Assembly (NCBI RefSeq): GCF_028288105.1
Contig: NZ_JAQBOI010000274.1
Location: forward strand, 1 to 34,112
From: Mucilaginibacter sp.
Lineage (GTDB): Bacteria > Bacteroidota > Bacteroidia > Sphingobacteriales > Sphingobacteriaceae
DNA: 34,112 bases
Reading direction: 5' to 3'
Position numbers and translations under genes: made by a program. Positions 16,119 through 25,604 of the stretch are shown piece after piece; position 1 is the stretch's first letter; every line of letters starts with the position of its first letter. The notes beneath the pieces were generated by a model. That model was not told the DNA's origin. It worked only from the letters and a program-made list of their open reading frames with translations, and made no database searches.

Positions 16119-17177
16119 CTACGCTTCTTCTTTAAAATAAACCTTATAATAGTTCATTGATTTATCATCATCAAAGCCTTTCTCTATCAGCTTGTTATCG
16201 CCATGGATATAGATGTGGAAATTCTTATCCAGCTTTAAAACGCTTTTGTAAACCCGGGCCTGTTTTTTTACGGCGTTGCCCGATATCTCGAAGTTATCGG
16301 CTATGGTAGTATCAAATTCCTCTTCGTACTGGCTTTTAAAGTTTTTGAAGGACGTAATAGCTTCGGGGTTGCTGATCACTTCTTCGCTAAACTCATCCAG
16401 GTCAAAGGTTTCTTTTTCCTTAAAATACTTCATTGAGCGGTTAAGCAGATCTATCTTATCAGTTTTGCTCATTTCAAACTCGTCGTCAAGCTTTTGGGTA
16501 ACAAAGTTTTTGTATACGCCCAATGTGTTGATGGTTTGGTTAAAACTGTCATTACGGATCTTTAGCTGCAGAAATTCGTCCTTCCAGTAAACCGCGGCAT
16601 CTTGTCCGCCGCTAACTTTATCAACCACAACCACTTTGTAACCATTTTCTTTTTCGATATTGAAGATCAGCACACCTTTATCCAGCTTATTAATATTAAT
16701 GGCATCCTGCTCATAATCTACCGCGAAACCACCCTGATCCGGGTACACCTTTAGGTAGGTTTCTTTATTTTCTGATTTAAATATCCCAATGGCATCCAGC
16801 GGATTGCCCTCTATTTGTACCTTGTTAAAGTAAACCACGTATAGTTCGCCTCCTTTAATGTTGGGGTGGGTGCTTACTTTGTACAGGTGTTTGGCAATCT
16901 GTTCAGACATTTCCTGAAACTTTTCTTTATCCTCAAATACTTTTGTAGCAAAGTTATGCAGCTCGTTAAGCGCAAGGTCGTCGCTGCTGTGCATCAGATG
17001 GTAAACCTCGTTGGCCTTTTCAAAAGGTTTCAAAAAATACTGCATCAATAGGTTGGGGATAATATCATCTTTCAACTCAAGCGGTTGTCCAGACAAGGCG
17101 TACATTTCGCCCTGCGATTGATTACCAACGTGGTGTACAGAAATAGTATCGAGAGAAGCTTCAAAAAAAGTTACCAT
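16119..17177 (-). CDS. Nucleoid-associated protein, NdpA/YejK-like
   Basis: A 352-residue protein of the 37-kDa nucleoid-associated family (NdpA/YejK-like), thought to bind DNA; its exact role is unclear. Visible features are an N-terminal segment VTFFEASLDTISVHHVGNQS, a middle GELYVVYFNKVQIEGNPLDA followed by IGIFKSENKETYLKVYP, and a charged, helical second half (EMSKTDKIDLLNRSMKYF) with the ending KSMNYYKVYFKEEA. The length fits the family. It is divergent from mnmE across 59 bases. Confidence 0.82.
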   Translation of the reverse strand: MVTFFEASLDTISVHHVGNQSQGEMYALSGQPLELKDDIIPNLLMQYFLKPFEKANEVYHLMHSSDDLALNELHNFATKVFEDKEKFQEMSEQIAKHLYKVSTHPNIKGGELYVVYFNKVQIEGNPLDAIGIFKSENKETYLKVYPDQGGFAVDYEQDAININKLDKGVLIFNIEKENGYKVVVVDKVSGGQDAAVYWKDEFLQLKIRNDSFNQTINTLGVYKNFVTQKLDDEFEMSKTDKIDLLNRSMKYFKEKETFDLDEFSEEVISNPEAITSFKNFKSQYEEEFDTTIADNFEISGNAVKKQARVYKSVLKLDKNFHIYIHGDNKLIEKGFDDDKSMNYYKVYFKEEA

Positions 17178-17236
17178 AGTGTGGCGAAAATAAAACTTTT
17201 AGTTCATAGTAAATTGCGACTTTTGCAGATAGTAAA

Positions 17237-18601
17237 ATGATACAAACAGAAGAGACTATAGTAGCGCTTGCCACACCAAACGGCACAGGGGCAATAGGGG
17301 TTATAAGGCTTTCGGGCCCGGATGCGATAACTATCGCGCAAAAAGTTTGGAAAGGTAAAGACCTTACCCAACAAGCATCACATACCCTACATTTTGGGCG
17401 TATTGTAGATGCCGACCTGGAACTTGATGAGGTAGTGGCTTCCTTATTTGTAGCGCCACGTTCATACACGCGCGAGAACGTGGTTGAGATCTCTTGCCAT
17501 GGGTCAAACTATATCATCGAATCTATAATAAAATTGCTGATCAGGAATGGCGCGCGTGCTGCTAAAGCTGGCGAGTTCACTTTACGTGCATTTTTGAATG
17601 GTCAGCTTGATCTTTCGCAAGCAGAAGCAGTTGCCGATCTGATAGCATCAAACTCTAAAGCATCGCAGCAAGTAGCCCTGCAACAATTACGCGGCGGCTT
17701 TAGTAACCAATTGCAACAACTGCGCGATCAACTGGTTCAGTTTGCATCCCTGATAGAACTGGAGCTTGATTTTGCCGAGGAGGATGTAGAATTTGCTAAC
17801 CGCGACCAGCTAAAAAAACTAACACACGATATTACCCGTGTTATTGGCAGCCTGATACAATCATTCGAATTAGGTAATGCAATAAAGAATGGTGTAAATA
17901 CGGTTATAGCAGGCAGGCCAAATGCCGGGAAATCTACCTTGCTGAATGCTTTGCTGAACGAGGAACGCGCCATTGTGAGCCATATCCCTGGTACCACGCG
18001 TGATACCATAGAGGAGGTGCTGAACATACAGGGTATTAATTTCCGCCTGATTGATACTGCCGGCATCCGCGAAGCCACAGATACTATTGAACAGATAGGT
18101 GTGCAGCGTACCATGGAAAAGATAAGCCAGACTGCCTTGCTGTTGTATGTTTATGATGCCGGTGAGATAAGCCTTGCCGATTTGAACAGTGATATGGAAA
18201 GCCTGCAAAAGCCCGGTGTAACCATGCTGATCATTGCCAACAAGGCAGATCTGTTGAATGCTGAACAATTATCTGCTTTGCCACATACCGATAGGGCCAT
18301 TATTATATCTGCCAAACAGAAACAACATATTGACGAACTAAAGCATAAGATATATAGCGCTGCAGTAAAAGATCAGCTAACGGGCCACGAAACGCTGGTA
18401 ACCAATATCCGCCATCTGGAAGCGCTTCAAAAAACTGAAGAAGCATTGATACGGGTTTTGGCGGGAATAGATACAGTAACATCAGATTTCTTGTCCATGG
18501 ATATAAAACAAGCCCTGCATTACCTGGGCGAGATAACCGGTGCTGTTACAACGGATGATTTGCTGGAGAATATCTTTAGTAAGTTTTGTATCGGTAAGTA
18601 G
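17237..18601 (+). CDS. mnmE: tRNA modification GTPase MnmE
   Basis: GTPase that with MnmG modifies U34 at the wobble position of certain tRNAs. The 454-residue protein begins with the folate-binding domain (IVALATPNGTGAIGVIRLSG). It has the helical domain, and a G domain with G1 GRPNAGKST (residues 226-234), a TTRDTIEEV switch, G3 DTAGIRE and G4 NKAD, ending in the invariant FCIGK whose Cys is needed for activity. Starts with ATG; a near-match promoter box (GACTTTTG, 17218-17225) lies just upstream. In other phyla the 3' end of mnmE/trmE is used as an integration site by genomic islands. Here the coding end is intact. Confidence 0.97.
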   Translation: MIQTEETIVALATPNGTGAIGVIRLSGPDAITIAQKVWKGKDLTQQASHTLHFGRIVDADLELDEVVASLFVAPRSYTRENVVEISCHGSNYIIESIIKLLIRNGARAAKAGEFTLRAFLNGQLDLSQAEAVADLIASNSKASQQVALQQLRGGFSNQLQQLRDQLVQFASLIELELDFAEEDVEFANRDQLKKLTHDITRVIGSLIQSFELGNAIKNGVNTVIAGRPNAGKSTLLNALLNEERAIVSHIPGTTRDTIEEVLNIQGINFRLIDTAGIREATDTIEQIGVQRTMEKISQTALLLYVYDAGEISLADLNSDMESLQKPGVTMLIIANKADLLNAEQLSALPHTDRAIIISAKQKQHIDELKHKIYSAAVKDQLTGHETLVTNIRHLEALQKTEEALIRVLAGIDTVTSDFLSMDIKQALHYLGEITGAVTTDDLLENIFSKFCIGK

Positions 18602-19424
18602 GCCTATTAAACAACCACAAATTTTGGTAACTAACGGTAAGGTATAATCCTTTAGAGTAAAAAGTCCAGGCAAAACAAAGCCCTGCTGGCTTGCAGGGCT
18701 TTGTTTTGCAGTTCGGACAAAATCTGAACCGATTTATTGGGCCTATACGTCTTGTCTTAATAGTCCAGTGGTGAAGATAGTCCTTATCTACTGAAATGTA
18801 GAAACCACCTGCTCTGCTGTTCCAATCGCATTTGCACCGACAAGAAAACGAAGCGGTGGATTTCCTGGCTGCAAATGCGGCTATTACTTCCAAAAGTGGA
18901 CAAGGCACCGGGTAGTTACTTACCATTGATGCCTTCGTATATCCCTTTCTGGTTAGGGATAAAAACAGATTGAATTTCTTCGCCGCAACGATCTCGATGA
19001 TCAGGTAGCGGGTGTTGCCGCTGCCAACCGGAAACCAGGGCACACCTGTGCAGGTCAGGGCCATTATATTTGCGATTGCATCATTGCTGATTACGAGTTC
19101 AGCGCAGGCGCAAACCGCCACAGCAAAACCCGTTTGATCACATCAAGCAGATCAACGCCGGTGTTTCAAGTGCAATCCGCCTGTTGAAATACCGCTCCTG
19201 CGGTCGTTTCCATTGCTGGGCCTGGCTTCCTAATGCAGATTCATACCCGTTATCCACAATATTGGTGTAGTGAGTAAATAGCAGTTAAAACGTGCAAACG
19301 TTGCTCACAATCGTATAAAGTTGGATTGCGGTATATTTTCTAATAAATTGCTCGTTTCATAGCTCAACTGTATGATTACCAACCCGGGCTCGGGGTTACT
19401 TCATTAAATCATTGATTTCCTAAA
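18602..19424. other. Gene-poor stretch after mnmE
   Basis: I see no gene I can support. A 181-codon minus-strand frame (18576-19121) runs through the terminator hairpin and into mnmE and has no recognisable motif. The first part holds a strong hairpin (18671-18708). A short plus-strand frame at 19048-19137 looks like a signal peptide. The rest is AT-rich towards 19424. The layout suggests decayed genes or leftover DNA from an insertion. Confidence 0.6.
18671..18708. terminator. Strong hairpin, probable mnmE terminator
   Basis: CAAAACAAAGCCCTGC and GCAGGGCTTTGTTTTG form a perfect 16-bp stem with a 6-base loop, 69 bases after the mnmE stop. The closing T-run is broken by G, so it is not a classical poly-T terminator, but it could end transcription on either strand. 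Confidence 0.6.
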
Positions 19425-20804
19425 TTATTGCCAGCCCCCTCCTAACGAGCGATATAAATAAACTATTGCCTGCAGTTGCTGTAACCGGTCATTAACGCTG
19501 CTTAGCTGGGCAGACAATAAACTTTGCTGCGCAGTTAATACTTCGGTATAATTTGCTGACCCGTACCGAACCAATTGTTGCGTGTAATTAACAGCTTTTG
19601 TTAAATTATCCAGTTGGTTAACCCGATCCTTTGCCTTATCGCCCGCTGTTTGGTATGACATTAAGGCGTTTGATACATCCTGCCCGGCGCTCAATACCGT
19701 GTATTGAAAATCCAATAGCGCTTGTTCCTGCTGCTCTTTTGTCACGGTCAGCCTGGTTTTATTAGCGCCTTTATTAAAGATCGGCTGCGTGATACCTGCT
19801 GTTAAATTTCCAATCAGCGACCCAACGCCAAAAAACGATGAGTAACTCGAGTATCCGCCGGAACCGCTCAATGTTATTGCAGGATAAAAATACGTACGCG
19901 CTACATTAGTAAGCTCGTAGGCATTTCTGAAAGTATATTCGGCAGCAAGTACATCAGGCCTATTGGCCAGCATTTGGGCCGGCACACCGGTACTAAGCAC
20001 CGTAATTGGTTGTTGCGCATCAATTTTGGCCCTTTCTATCGGGCCTGGTGGCTTGCCTAATAGCAGGTTAATGATGTTTTCTGTTTGCCAGATAGATTGC
20101 TTTAAATCGGGGATGGTAACCGCAACGGCATATTTGCTGGCTTCGCTTTGCACAACTGCTGCACCGGTAACCACATCTGCAACTTTTAATGACTTCATGG
20201 TGTTAACCGTAGCCTGCCAGCTTTTTACACTTTGCTCGGTAACTGCCAGTTGCTTGTCTAAAGCCATAAGGTTATAATAATTATTGGCTATGTTGGCAAT
20301 TAAAGCTGTTTGCACCGCCTTTGCACTCGCTGAAGATTGCATTAGCGAAGCAAATTGCGCTTTTTTCGCACTTTTCAATTTACCCCAAATGTCCGCTTCC
20401 CAGCTGGCTGTTAGTTCTGCCGAATAAATACGGCTTTGGCTTGTGCCATTGAAAGTCTGCGGCTTGGCAGCGCCGTTCATGGACACACCTGCGTCGGTAT
20501 TTACAGATGGATAAAAGGCCAGTTTACTTTGATCAAAGTAGGCTTGCGCCTGCCTGGTTACCGAGTAGGCTTTTTGCAAGTCGATATTATGGCTAATGCC
20601 TTCTGTTATCAGCTTTTGCAGGAGCGTGTCTGTAATAACTTCTTTCCAATGCAGTTTAGCAATGGAATTAGTATCGGCACTTTCATTTTGCCTGAATAAA
20701 TTGGCACTGGTTATTGATGGTTTTTGATACTCTTTAGTAACGTGGCAAGCGGTTAGCATAGCTAACACGCCCGCAAATCCTATATTTTTGATAATAGCTT
20801 TCAT
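19425..20804 (-). CDS. RND efflux outer membrane channel (TolC/OprM-like, lipoprotein)
   Basis: Outer membrane exit duct of the tripartite pump. The 459-residue protein has a lipobox (AMLTAC) after the signal peptide. It then shows the NodT/OprM-type features: NIDLQKAYSVTRQAQAYFDQ, an internal repeat of long helices, ANRPDVLAAEYTFRNAYEL, YFYPAITLSGSGGYSSY and a C-terminal helix LLSAQLSSVNDRLQQLQAIV. It is last in the operon, 3 bases after the inner membrane pump gene. Confidence 0.94.
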   Translation of the reverse strand: MKAIIKNIGFAGVLAMLTACHVTKEYQKPSITSANLFRQNESADTNSIAKLHWKEVITDTLLQKLITEGISHNIDLQKAYSVTRQAQAYFDQSKLAFYPSVNTDAGVSMNGAAKPQTFNGTSQSRIYSAELTASWEADIWGKLKSAKKAQFASLMQSSASAKAVQTALIANIANNYYNLMALDKQLAVTEQSVKSWQATVNTMKSLKVADVVTGAAVVQSEASKYAVAVTIPDLKQSIWQTENIINLLLGKPPGPIERAKIDAQQPITVLSTGVPAQMLANRPDVLAAEYTFRNAYELTNVARTYFYPAITLSGSGGYSSYSSFFGVGSLIGNLTAGITQPIFNKGANKTRLTVTKEQQEQALLDFQYTVLSAGQDVSNALMSYQTAGDKAKDRVNQLDNLTKAVNYTQQLVRYGSANYTEVLTAQQSLLSAQLSSVNDRLQQLQAIVYLYRSLGGGWQ

Positions 20805-20807
20805 GGG

Positions 20808-23800
20808 CTATGAATTTGTGTTTGGGATGATATTAGTTGTATTGGTTGAAGCCGTTACGGGGATATCGGTCTTTTTGAGGCGCTCTTGCAGGCTTTGGAA
20901 AATAACGAACAGTACCGGTGTTATAAAAATGCCGAATACGGTACCGATAAGCATACCACCTACGGCCCCGGTTCCAATAGACCGGTTACCGTTAGCTCCG
21001 GCCCCTGTAGCCAGCATCAATGGCACAAGGCCCAAAATAAATGCGAAAGAGGTCATCAAAATTGGTCTAAGCCGCGCCTGGGCACCGCTTACGGCGGCTT
21101 CTACTATGCTCATGCCGCTTCGTCTTCTTTCTGCCGCAAACTCTACAATAAGGATGGCATTTTTTGCAAGCAAGCCGATTAGCATAATAAGGGTGATCTG
21201 CAGGTAAATATTATTGGCGATGCCAAACAGGTATGCGAAAGTGAAAGCCCCGGCGATACCAATAGGTATGGTAAGCAAAATAGAAAGCGGCAGAATATAG
21301 CTTTCATATTGTGCACTTAATATCAGGTAAACAAAAACCAGGCAAAGCAAAAAGATATAGATCGTTTGGCTGTTGCCCGATAACTCCTCGCGGGTGATAC
21401 CAGAGTATTCATAGCTATAACCTTGCGGCAACTGCTGTGCCGCAACCTGTTGAATAGCCGTTACCGCCTGTCCCGAGCTAAAACCTGTATTAGGGGTGCC
21501 GTTTATACTTATAGAGGTAAAAAGGTTAAACCGCGTAATAGCTTGTGGGCCGTAATCTTTGGTTAGGGCAACAAACTCAGTAATTGGGATCATATCGCCG
21601 GTAGCATTCCTTACAAATACCGAATTTAGGCTTTCTGGCGTCATCCGGTACTCAGGCGATGCTTGTACCATTACCCGGTATTGCTGGCCAAACTGGGTAA
21701 TATTTGATGCATAAATGCCCCCATAGTACCCTTGCATAGCCCCGGTAATATCGGTAACGTTTAAACCTGCTTCTTTTATTTTAGGCACGTTTACATTCAT
21801 GAGGTACAGCGGAAAGTTGGGGTTGAAGGAAGTCGTTGCAAACTGTATTTCGGGCCGTTCTGAAAGTGCCGATAGAAAATCCTTGCTCACCTTGTAAAAT
21901 GAGGCGATATCGCCACCTGTTTTATCCTCCAGTTGAAAGGCGAAACCGCTGGATGCCCCGAATCCTTGTATGGTTGGCGGCGAGGTAAACTTAACTTCGG
22001 CCTCTGTAATATCGGCAGATTTGGCAATCAGCTCTTTAATAATAACCTGGATATCCCTTTTCCTTTCTGTCCAGGGAATGAGGCGCATAATCACCATGCC
22101 ATAGTTGTTACCGCTTCCTGCCAGCTGGTTCCGGCCATTTACGCCTAAAACATTATTAACTTCGGGAATAGAATGTGCAAGTGCTTCAATTTTCCGGGTT
22201 ACTTTATCAGTACGGTCAAGCGATGCGCCTGGTGGCAAGGATATACTGCAACTTATTGCACCTAAGTCTTCGCTGGGTACAAAACCTGTTGGCGTTACTT
22301 TGCTGGTAAAATATAATAATGCCACGAATGTTAAAAGCAACGAAATGGGTATCCACTTCTTTCGGCTGAAAAAAGTAACTGCCTGGATGTAGCGTTTGCT
22401 CATCCTGTCAAATCCTGTATTAAAGGCCAGGTAAAACTTCTGTATAAAGTTTAACTTCTTGTTTTCTTTGTCGTGCCCTTTCAAAAACAACGCACATAAA
22501 GCTGGACTTAAGGTAAGCGCATTTATAGCCGATAGAACAATGGCTATTGCCAGTGTTAAACCAAACTGCTTATAGAAAATACCGGCAGAGCCGCCAATGA
22601 AACTTACGGGTATAAACACGGCCGACATAACCAATGTTATAGAAACAATTGCCCCCGATATTTCACTTAAAGCATCAATGCTCGCCTGGCGGGCTGAGTG
22701 ATAACCGGAGTCCAGTTTGGCGTGTACGGCTTCTACAACCACAATGGCATCATCCACAACAATACCAATTGCCAGGATAATGGCAAATAAGGTAAGCAGG
22801 TTAATGGTAAACCCAAACATTTTTAAGAAGAAAAATGTACCTATGATTGCCACGGGCACAGAAATAGCCGGAATGAGCGTTGACCGTAAATCCTGCAGGA
22901 ATATAAACACAACTATGAACACCAGGATAAACGCTTCAAGCAAAGTGTGAAGCACTTTATCAATAGAAGCATTAAGAAAGTCATCTGTATTTTGTAGAGT
23001 GACATACTTAATACCCGGAGGAAAATTCTTTTCTGCGACGGCCATGGCCTTTACTGTTTCCTGTATCACCTGGTGCGCATTAGAGCCTGCAATTTGCGAT
23101 ACGTCTATAGAAACGGCCGGATGACCATTCATCCTGGTTGTGGTAAAATAATTAAGCGCGCCTAACTCAATTCTCGCCACGTCACGCAGCCGCAGCAGCC
23201 GGCTCCGGCTGCTTGAACGGACAACTATATTGCCGAATTGAGCAGTGTCTACCAAAGTGCCCGGATATTTGATCACATACTGAAATGCCTGGTGCCCGCG
23301 TTCGCCAAATTGCCCTGGGGCGGCCTGAATGTTCTGGTCGGCCAGCGCAGTGTTTATATCGGCTGGCACCAATCCGTAAGATGCCATGGCCTGCGTATTT
23401 AACCAAATACGCATAGAGTAATCCATCTGGCTGGGTAGCGAGGCGTCGCCCACACCCTGTATCCTTTTAATTACCGGGATAACGTTAATGTCGACATAAT
23501 TCTGTAAAAAGGTTTGATCGTAAGCAGCGCTTTCACTGTAGACAGAGTAAGTAAGTAAGCTGCTTGTTTGCTTTTTTTGCACGGTAACGCCCGCTTTGGT
23601 AACCTCCTGCGGCAAAAGTGCCGACGCCCTGGAAACCGCGTTTTGAACGTTCACTGCTGCGATGTTGGGGTCGCCACCTACTTTAAAGCTCACGGTGATA
23701 TTTGCAGTACCGTCGTTACCGGCGGTTGAGGTTACATAATCCATGTTTTCAACCCCGTTGATCTGCTGCTCGAGCGGTATGATAACGGTTTTCAGTACTA

Positions 23801-23966
23801 CATCAGCATTTGCCCCGCTGTATGTTGCTTGCACCTGCACGGTTGGCGGCGCGATATCAGGGTATTGTGAAATGGGAAGCGTAAGCAAGCCCACAATACC
23901 TATAGTTACAATTATAATGGAAACGACCGTTGAAAGAACTGGCCGTTCTATGAATTTTTTTAACAT
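20808..23966 (-). CDS. RND efflux inner membrane transporter (AcrB/HAE1 type)
   Basis: Proton-driven drug exporter of the hydrophobe/amphiphile efflux family, 1052 residues, the usual length. It begins with FIERPVLSTVVSIIIVTIGI and PISQYPDIAPPTVQVQATY. The transmembrane aspartate pair lies at about 405-406 in GIVVDDAIVVVEAVHAK, followed by LTLSPALCALFL. The second half repeats the layout, with SYEYSGITREELSGN and LIGLLAKNAILIVEFA. It is 29 bases after the adaptor gene and 3 bases before the channel gene. Drug range cannot be predicted. Confidence 0.96.
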   Translation of the reverse strand: MLKKFIERPVLSTVVSIIIVTIGIVGLLTLPISQYPDIAPPTVQVQATYSGANADVVLKTVIIPLEQQINGVENMDYVTSTAGNDGTANITVSFKVGGDPNIAAVNVQNAVSRASALLPQEVTKAGVTVQKKQTSSLLTYSVYSESAAYDQTFLQNYVDINVIPVIKRIQGVGDASLPSQMDYSMRIWLNTQAMASYGLVPADINTALADQNIQAAPGQFGERGHQAFQYVIKYPGTLVDTAQFGNIVVRSSSRSRLLRLRDVARIELGALNYFTTTRMNGHPAVSIDVSQIAGSNAHQVIQETVKAMAVAEKNFPPGIKYVTLQNTDDFLNASIDKVLHTLLEAFILVFIVVFIFLQDLRSTLIPAISVPVAIIGTFFFLKMFGFTINLLTLFAIILAIGIVVDDAIVVVEAVHAKLDSGYHSARQASIDALSEISGAIVSITLVMSAVFIPVSFIGGSAGIFYKQFGLTLAIAIVLSAINALTLSPALCALFLKGHDKENKKLNFIQKFYLAFNTGFDRMSKRYIQAVTFFSRKKWIPISLLLTFVALLYFTSKVTPTGFVPSEDLGAISCSISLPPGASLDRTDKVTRKIEALAHSIPEVNNVLGVNGRNQLAGSGNNYGMVIMRLIPWTERKRDIQVIIKELIAKSADITEAEVKFTSPPTIQGFGASSGFAFQLEDKTGGDIASFYKVSKDFLSALSERPEIQFATTSFNPNFPLYLMNVNVPKIKEAGLNVTDITGAMQGYYGGIYASNITQFGQQYRVMVQASPEYRMTPESLNSVFVRNATGDMIPITEFVALTKDYGPQAITRFNLFTSISINGTPNTGFSSGQAVTAIQQVAAQQLPQGYSYEYSGITREELSGNSQTIYIFLLCLVFVYLILSAQYESYILPLSILLTIPIGIAGAFTFAYLFGIANNIYLQITLIMLIGLLAKNAILIVEFAAERRRSGMSIVEAAVSGAQARLRPILMTSFAFILGLVPLMLATGAGANGNRSIGTGAVGGMLIGTVFGIFITPVLFVIFQSLQERLKKTDIPVTASTNTTNIIPNTNS

Positions 23967-23995
23967 GATTTGGGATTAAATAAGCGGAAAGGGTT

Positions 23996-25147
23996 CTATG
24001 GGTTGTTATAAACAGAATCGGCATTCAGCACTTTGGGGGTGATCTGCAATCCTTCCCGTAATGACGCCACGCCGTCGACAACTATTTCTTGTCCGGATTT
24101 AAGACCTTTACCTACCACATAAAATTGACCGGGACTGCCCGTAACAACCAACTCCTGAGATTTTACTTTATTGGCTGCATCCACTACATATACAAACAGT
24201 TTCCCTTGTATCTGATAAGTTGATTTTTGAGGAACCATTATGGCGTTATTTATTGTTTGCGGAATCCTTACAATGGCGCTGCTGCCACTACGTACCATCG
24301 CACCTGGATTGCTAAAAGTAGCACGCATATTTATGGATCCCGTTTGTGAGTTGATCAGCCCGCTTGCGGTTTCAACTTTACCTTTAACGGCAAGTTGGGT
24401 ACCATTAGCCAATACCAGTGTAACCGGGGGCAAAGTGCTTAGCTTTTGCTGAATGGTTGCACCCTTTACTGCTGAAAAAAAATCAAGCCCCTGTTTTTCG
24501 TTGATCGAGAAATAGGCATAAATGCTTTCTATATTAGATACGGTGGTTAAAGGGTTAGCAGTTGTACTGGTTATTAAACTTCCTATCTTATATGGAAGCA
24601 TCCCTATCACACCATCTGCGGGGCTGTAAATAGTAGTGTAACTTAAATTTGTGTTAGCGTTGTTCAGTGCAGCCTTTGCCTGAGCCAAAGCTGCCTGTTT
24701 CGATTCCAGCGTATATAATGCCGATTTAAGTTCATAGGGGCTCACAATATCTTGTTGAACAATGGGTCGTACTTTGTCAACCTGCATTTGCGCAGCATTT
24801 ACATCAGCAACAGCTATTTTAATATTGGCTTGTGCCGTGTTTACATTTTGCTCATACTGTGGTGCGTTTATTTTAAACAAAAGCTGCCCCCGTTTTACAG
24901 AGGCGCCTTCGTCTACAAAAATATTTTCTACATAGCCGTCAATTTTAGGCCTGATCTCGATATTTTGTATGCCCAGGATAGAAGCAGGATAATCGGTATT
25001 GATCTCCGTTTTTCTGGGGCTTAGCTTCATCACTGTAAATGTTTTAAGTGGCGTTTGCGGTGTTTTATTGCCAGAACTACCACATGACGATATAGTTATT
25101 AAAGTGATGAACAATAAAGGGTATAATAGGATTTTTACTTTATTCAT
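23996..25147 (-). CDS. RND efflux periplasmic adaptor (membrane fusion protein)
   Basis: Periplasmic adaptor that links the RND pump to the channel. The 383-residue protein is a predicted lipoprotein (TISSCGS). It has the biotinyl-lipoyl-like half motif PKIDGYVENIFVDEGASVKR with GQLLFKI, a long coiled-coil hairpin (about 100-160), the second half TTIYSPADGVIGMLPYKIGS, and beta-barrel and membrane-proximal domains ending in GLKSGQEIVVDGVASLREG. It is the first canonical gene of the operon. Confidence 0.94.
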   Translation of the reverse strand: MNKVKILLYPLLFITLITISSCGSSGNKTPQTPLKTFTVMKLSPRKTEINTDYPASILGIQNIEIRPKIDGYVENIFVDEGASVKRGQLLFKINAPQYEQNVNTAQANIKIAVADVNAAQMQVDKVRPIVQQDIVSPYELKSALYTLESKQAALAQAKAALNNANTNLSYTTIYSPADGVIGMLPYKIGSLITSTTANPLTTVSNIESIYAYFSINEKQGLDFFSAVKGATIQQKLSTLPPVTLVLANGTQLAVKGKVETASGLINSQTGSINMRATFSNPGAMVRSGSSAIVRIPQTINNAIMVPQKSTYQIQGKLFVYVVDAANKVKSQELVVTGSPGQFYVVGKGLKSGQEIVVDGVASLREGLQITPKVLNADSVYNNP

Positions 25148-25262
25148 GATTAATGAGGTACGTTACTGCAATAGGGTAAACGCAGGAAGATTGACCAATC
25201 CAAACGGATTAGATCTTCAGGCAAAACCTATAGCATAATGGAAAAAAGGAAAAGAAAGTAGT

Positions 25263-25604
25263 TTAGGCGAACGTTGGGGGGCCTCTTAACGACTGAAAAT
25301 CAGTAAAATCAAATTTGCCTGCGGGCACATTTAACTGATAAAATTTAAGTTTCGGTATAAATACAAAAAGGACGTTAAAATTGAATTCTGTTTCTGGAGG
25401 CAATACAACAGGATAGAATTTCTGTGTAAAGCACTGCAGTTTAATGAGTCGCTCTCTTTCTGCTGTATTTTTAATCTTGGAGGTATGATGTCCGGCTTTA
25501 GCCTGCAAAATTTCGCCATAGCGCATTATTATTTCCCCCTGTAATGCGAAGAAAATAATGGCTACTATGCTGAGCCTGCTTATAAACCTGAATATCTTAA
25601 CCAT
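25263..25604 (-). CDS. Small hypothetical protein upstream of the RND operon
   Basis: Not recognised. The 113-residue frame has an N-terminal hydrophobic segment (FISRLSIVAIIFFALQGEII), a polar middle (HHTSKIKNTAERERLIKLQ) and a hydrophobic/aromatic C-terminal half ending in PPTFA. It lies 115 bases upstream of the adaptor gene on the same strand. It may be a genuine small exported or membrane protein or a chance frame. No regulator gene of the TetR or AraC type is visible near the operon. Confidence 0.45.
   Translation of the reverse strand: MVKIFRFISRLSIVAIIFFALQGEIIMRYGEILQAKAGHHTSKIKNTAERERLIKLQCFTQKFYPVVLPPETEFNFNVLFVFIPKLKFYQLNVPAGKFDFTDFQSLRGPPTFA

Noticed and set aside
18576..19121. 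A 181-codon minus-strand frame after mnmE
   Set aside because: It starts in DNA with no recognisable motif, reads through the 16-bp hairpin and ends inside mnmE. Cys-rich composition and lack of a plausible domain suggest a chance frame.
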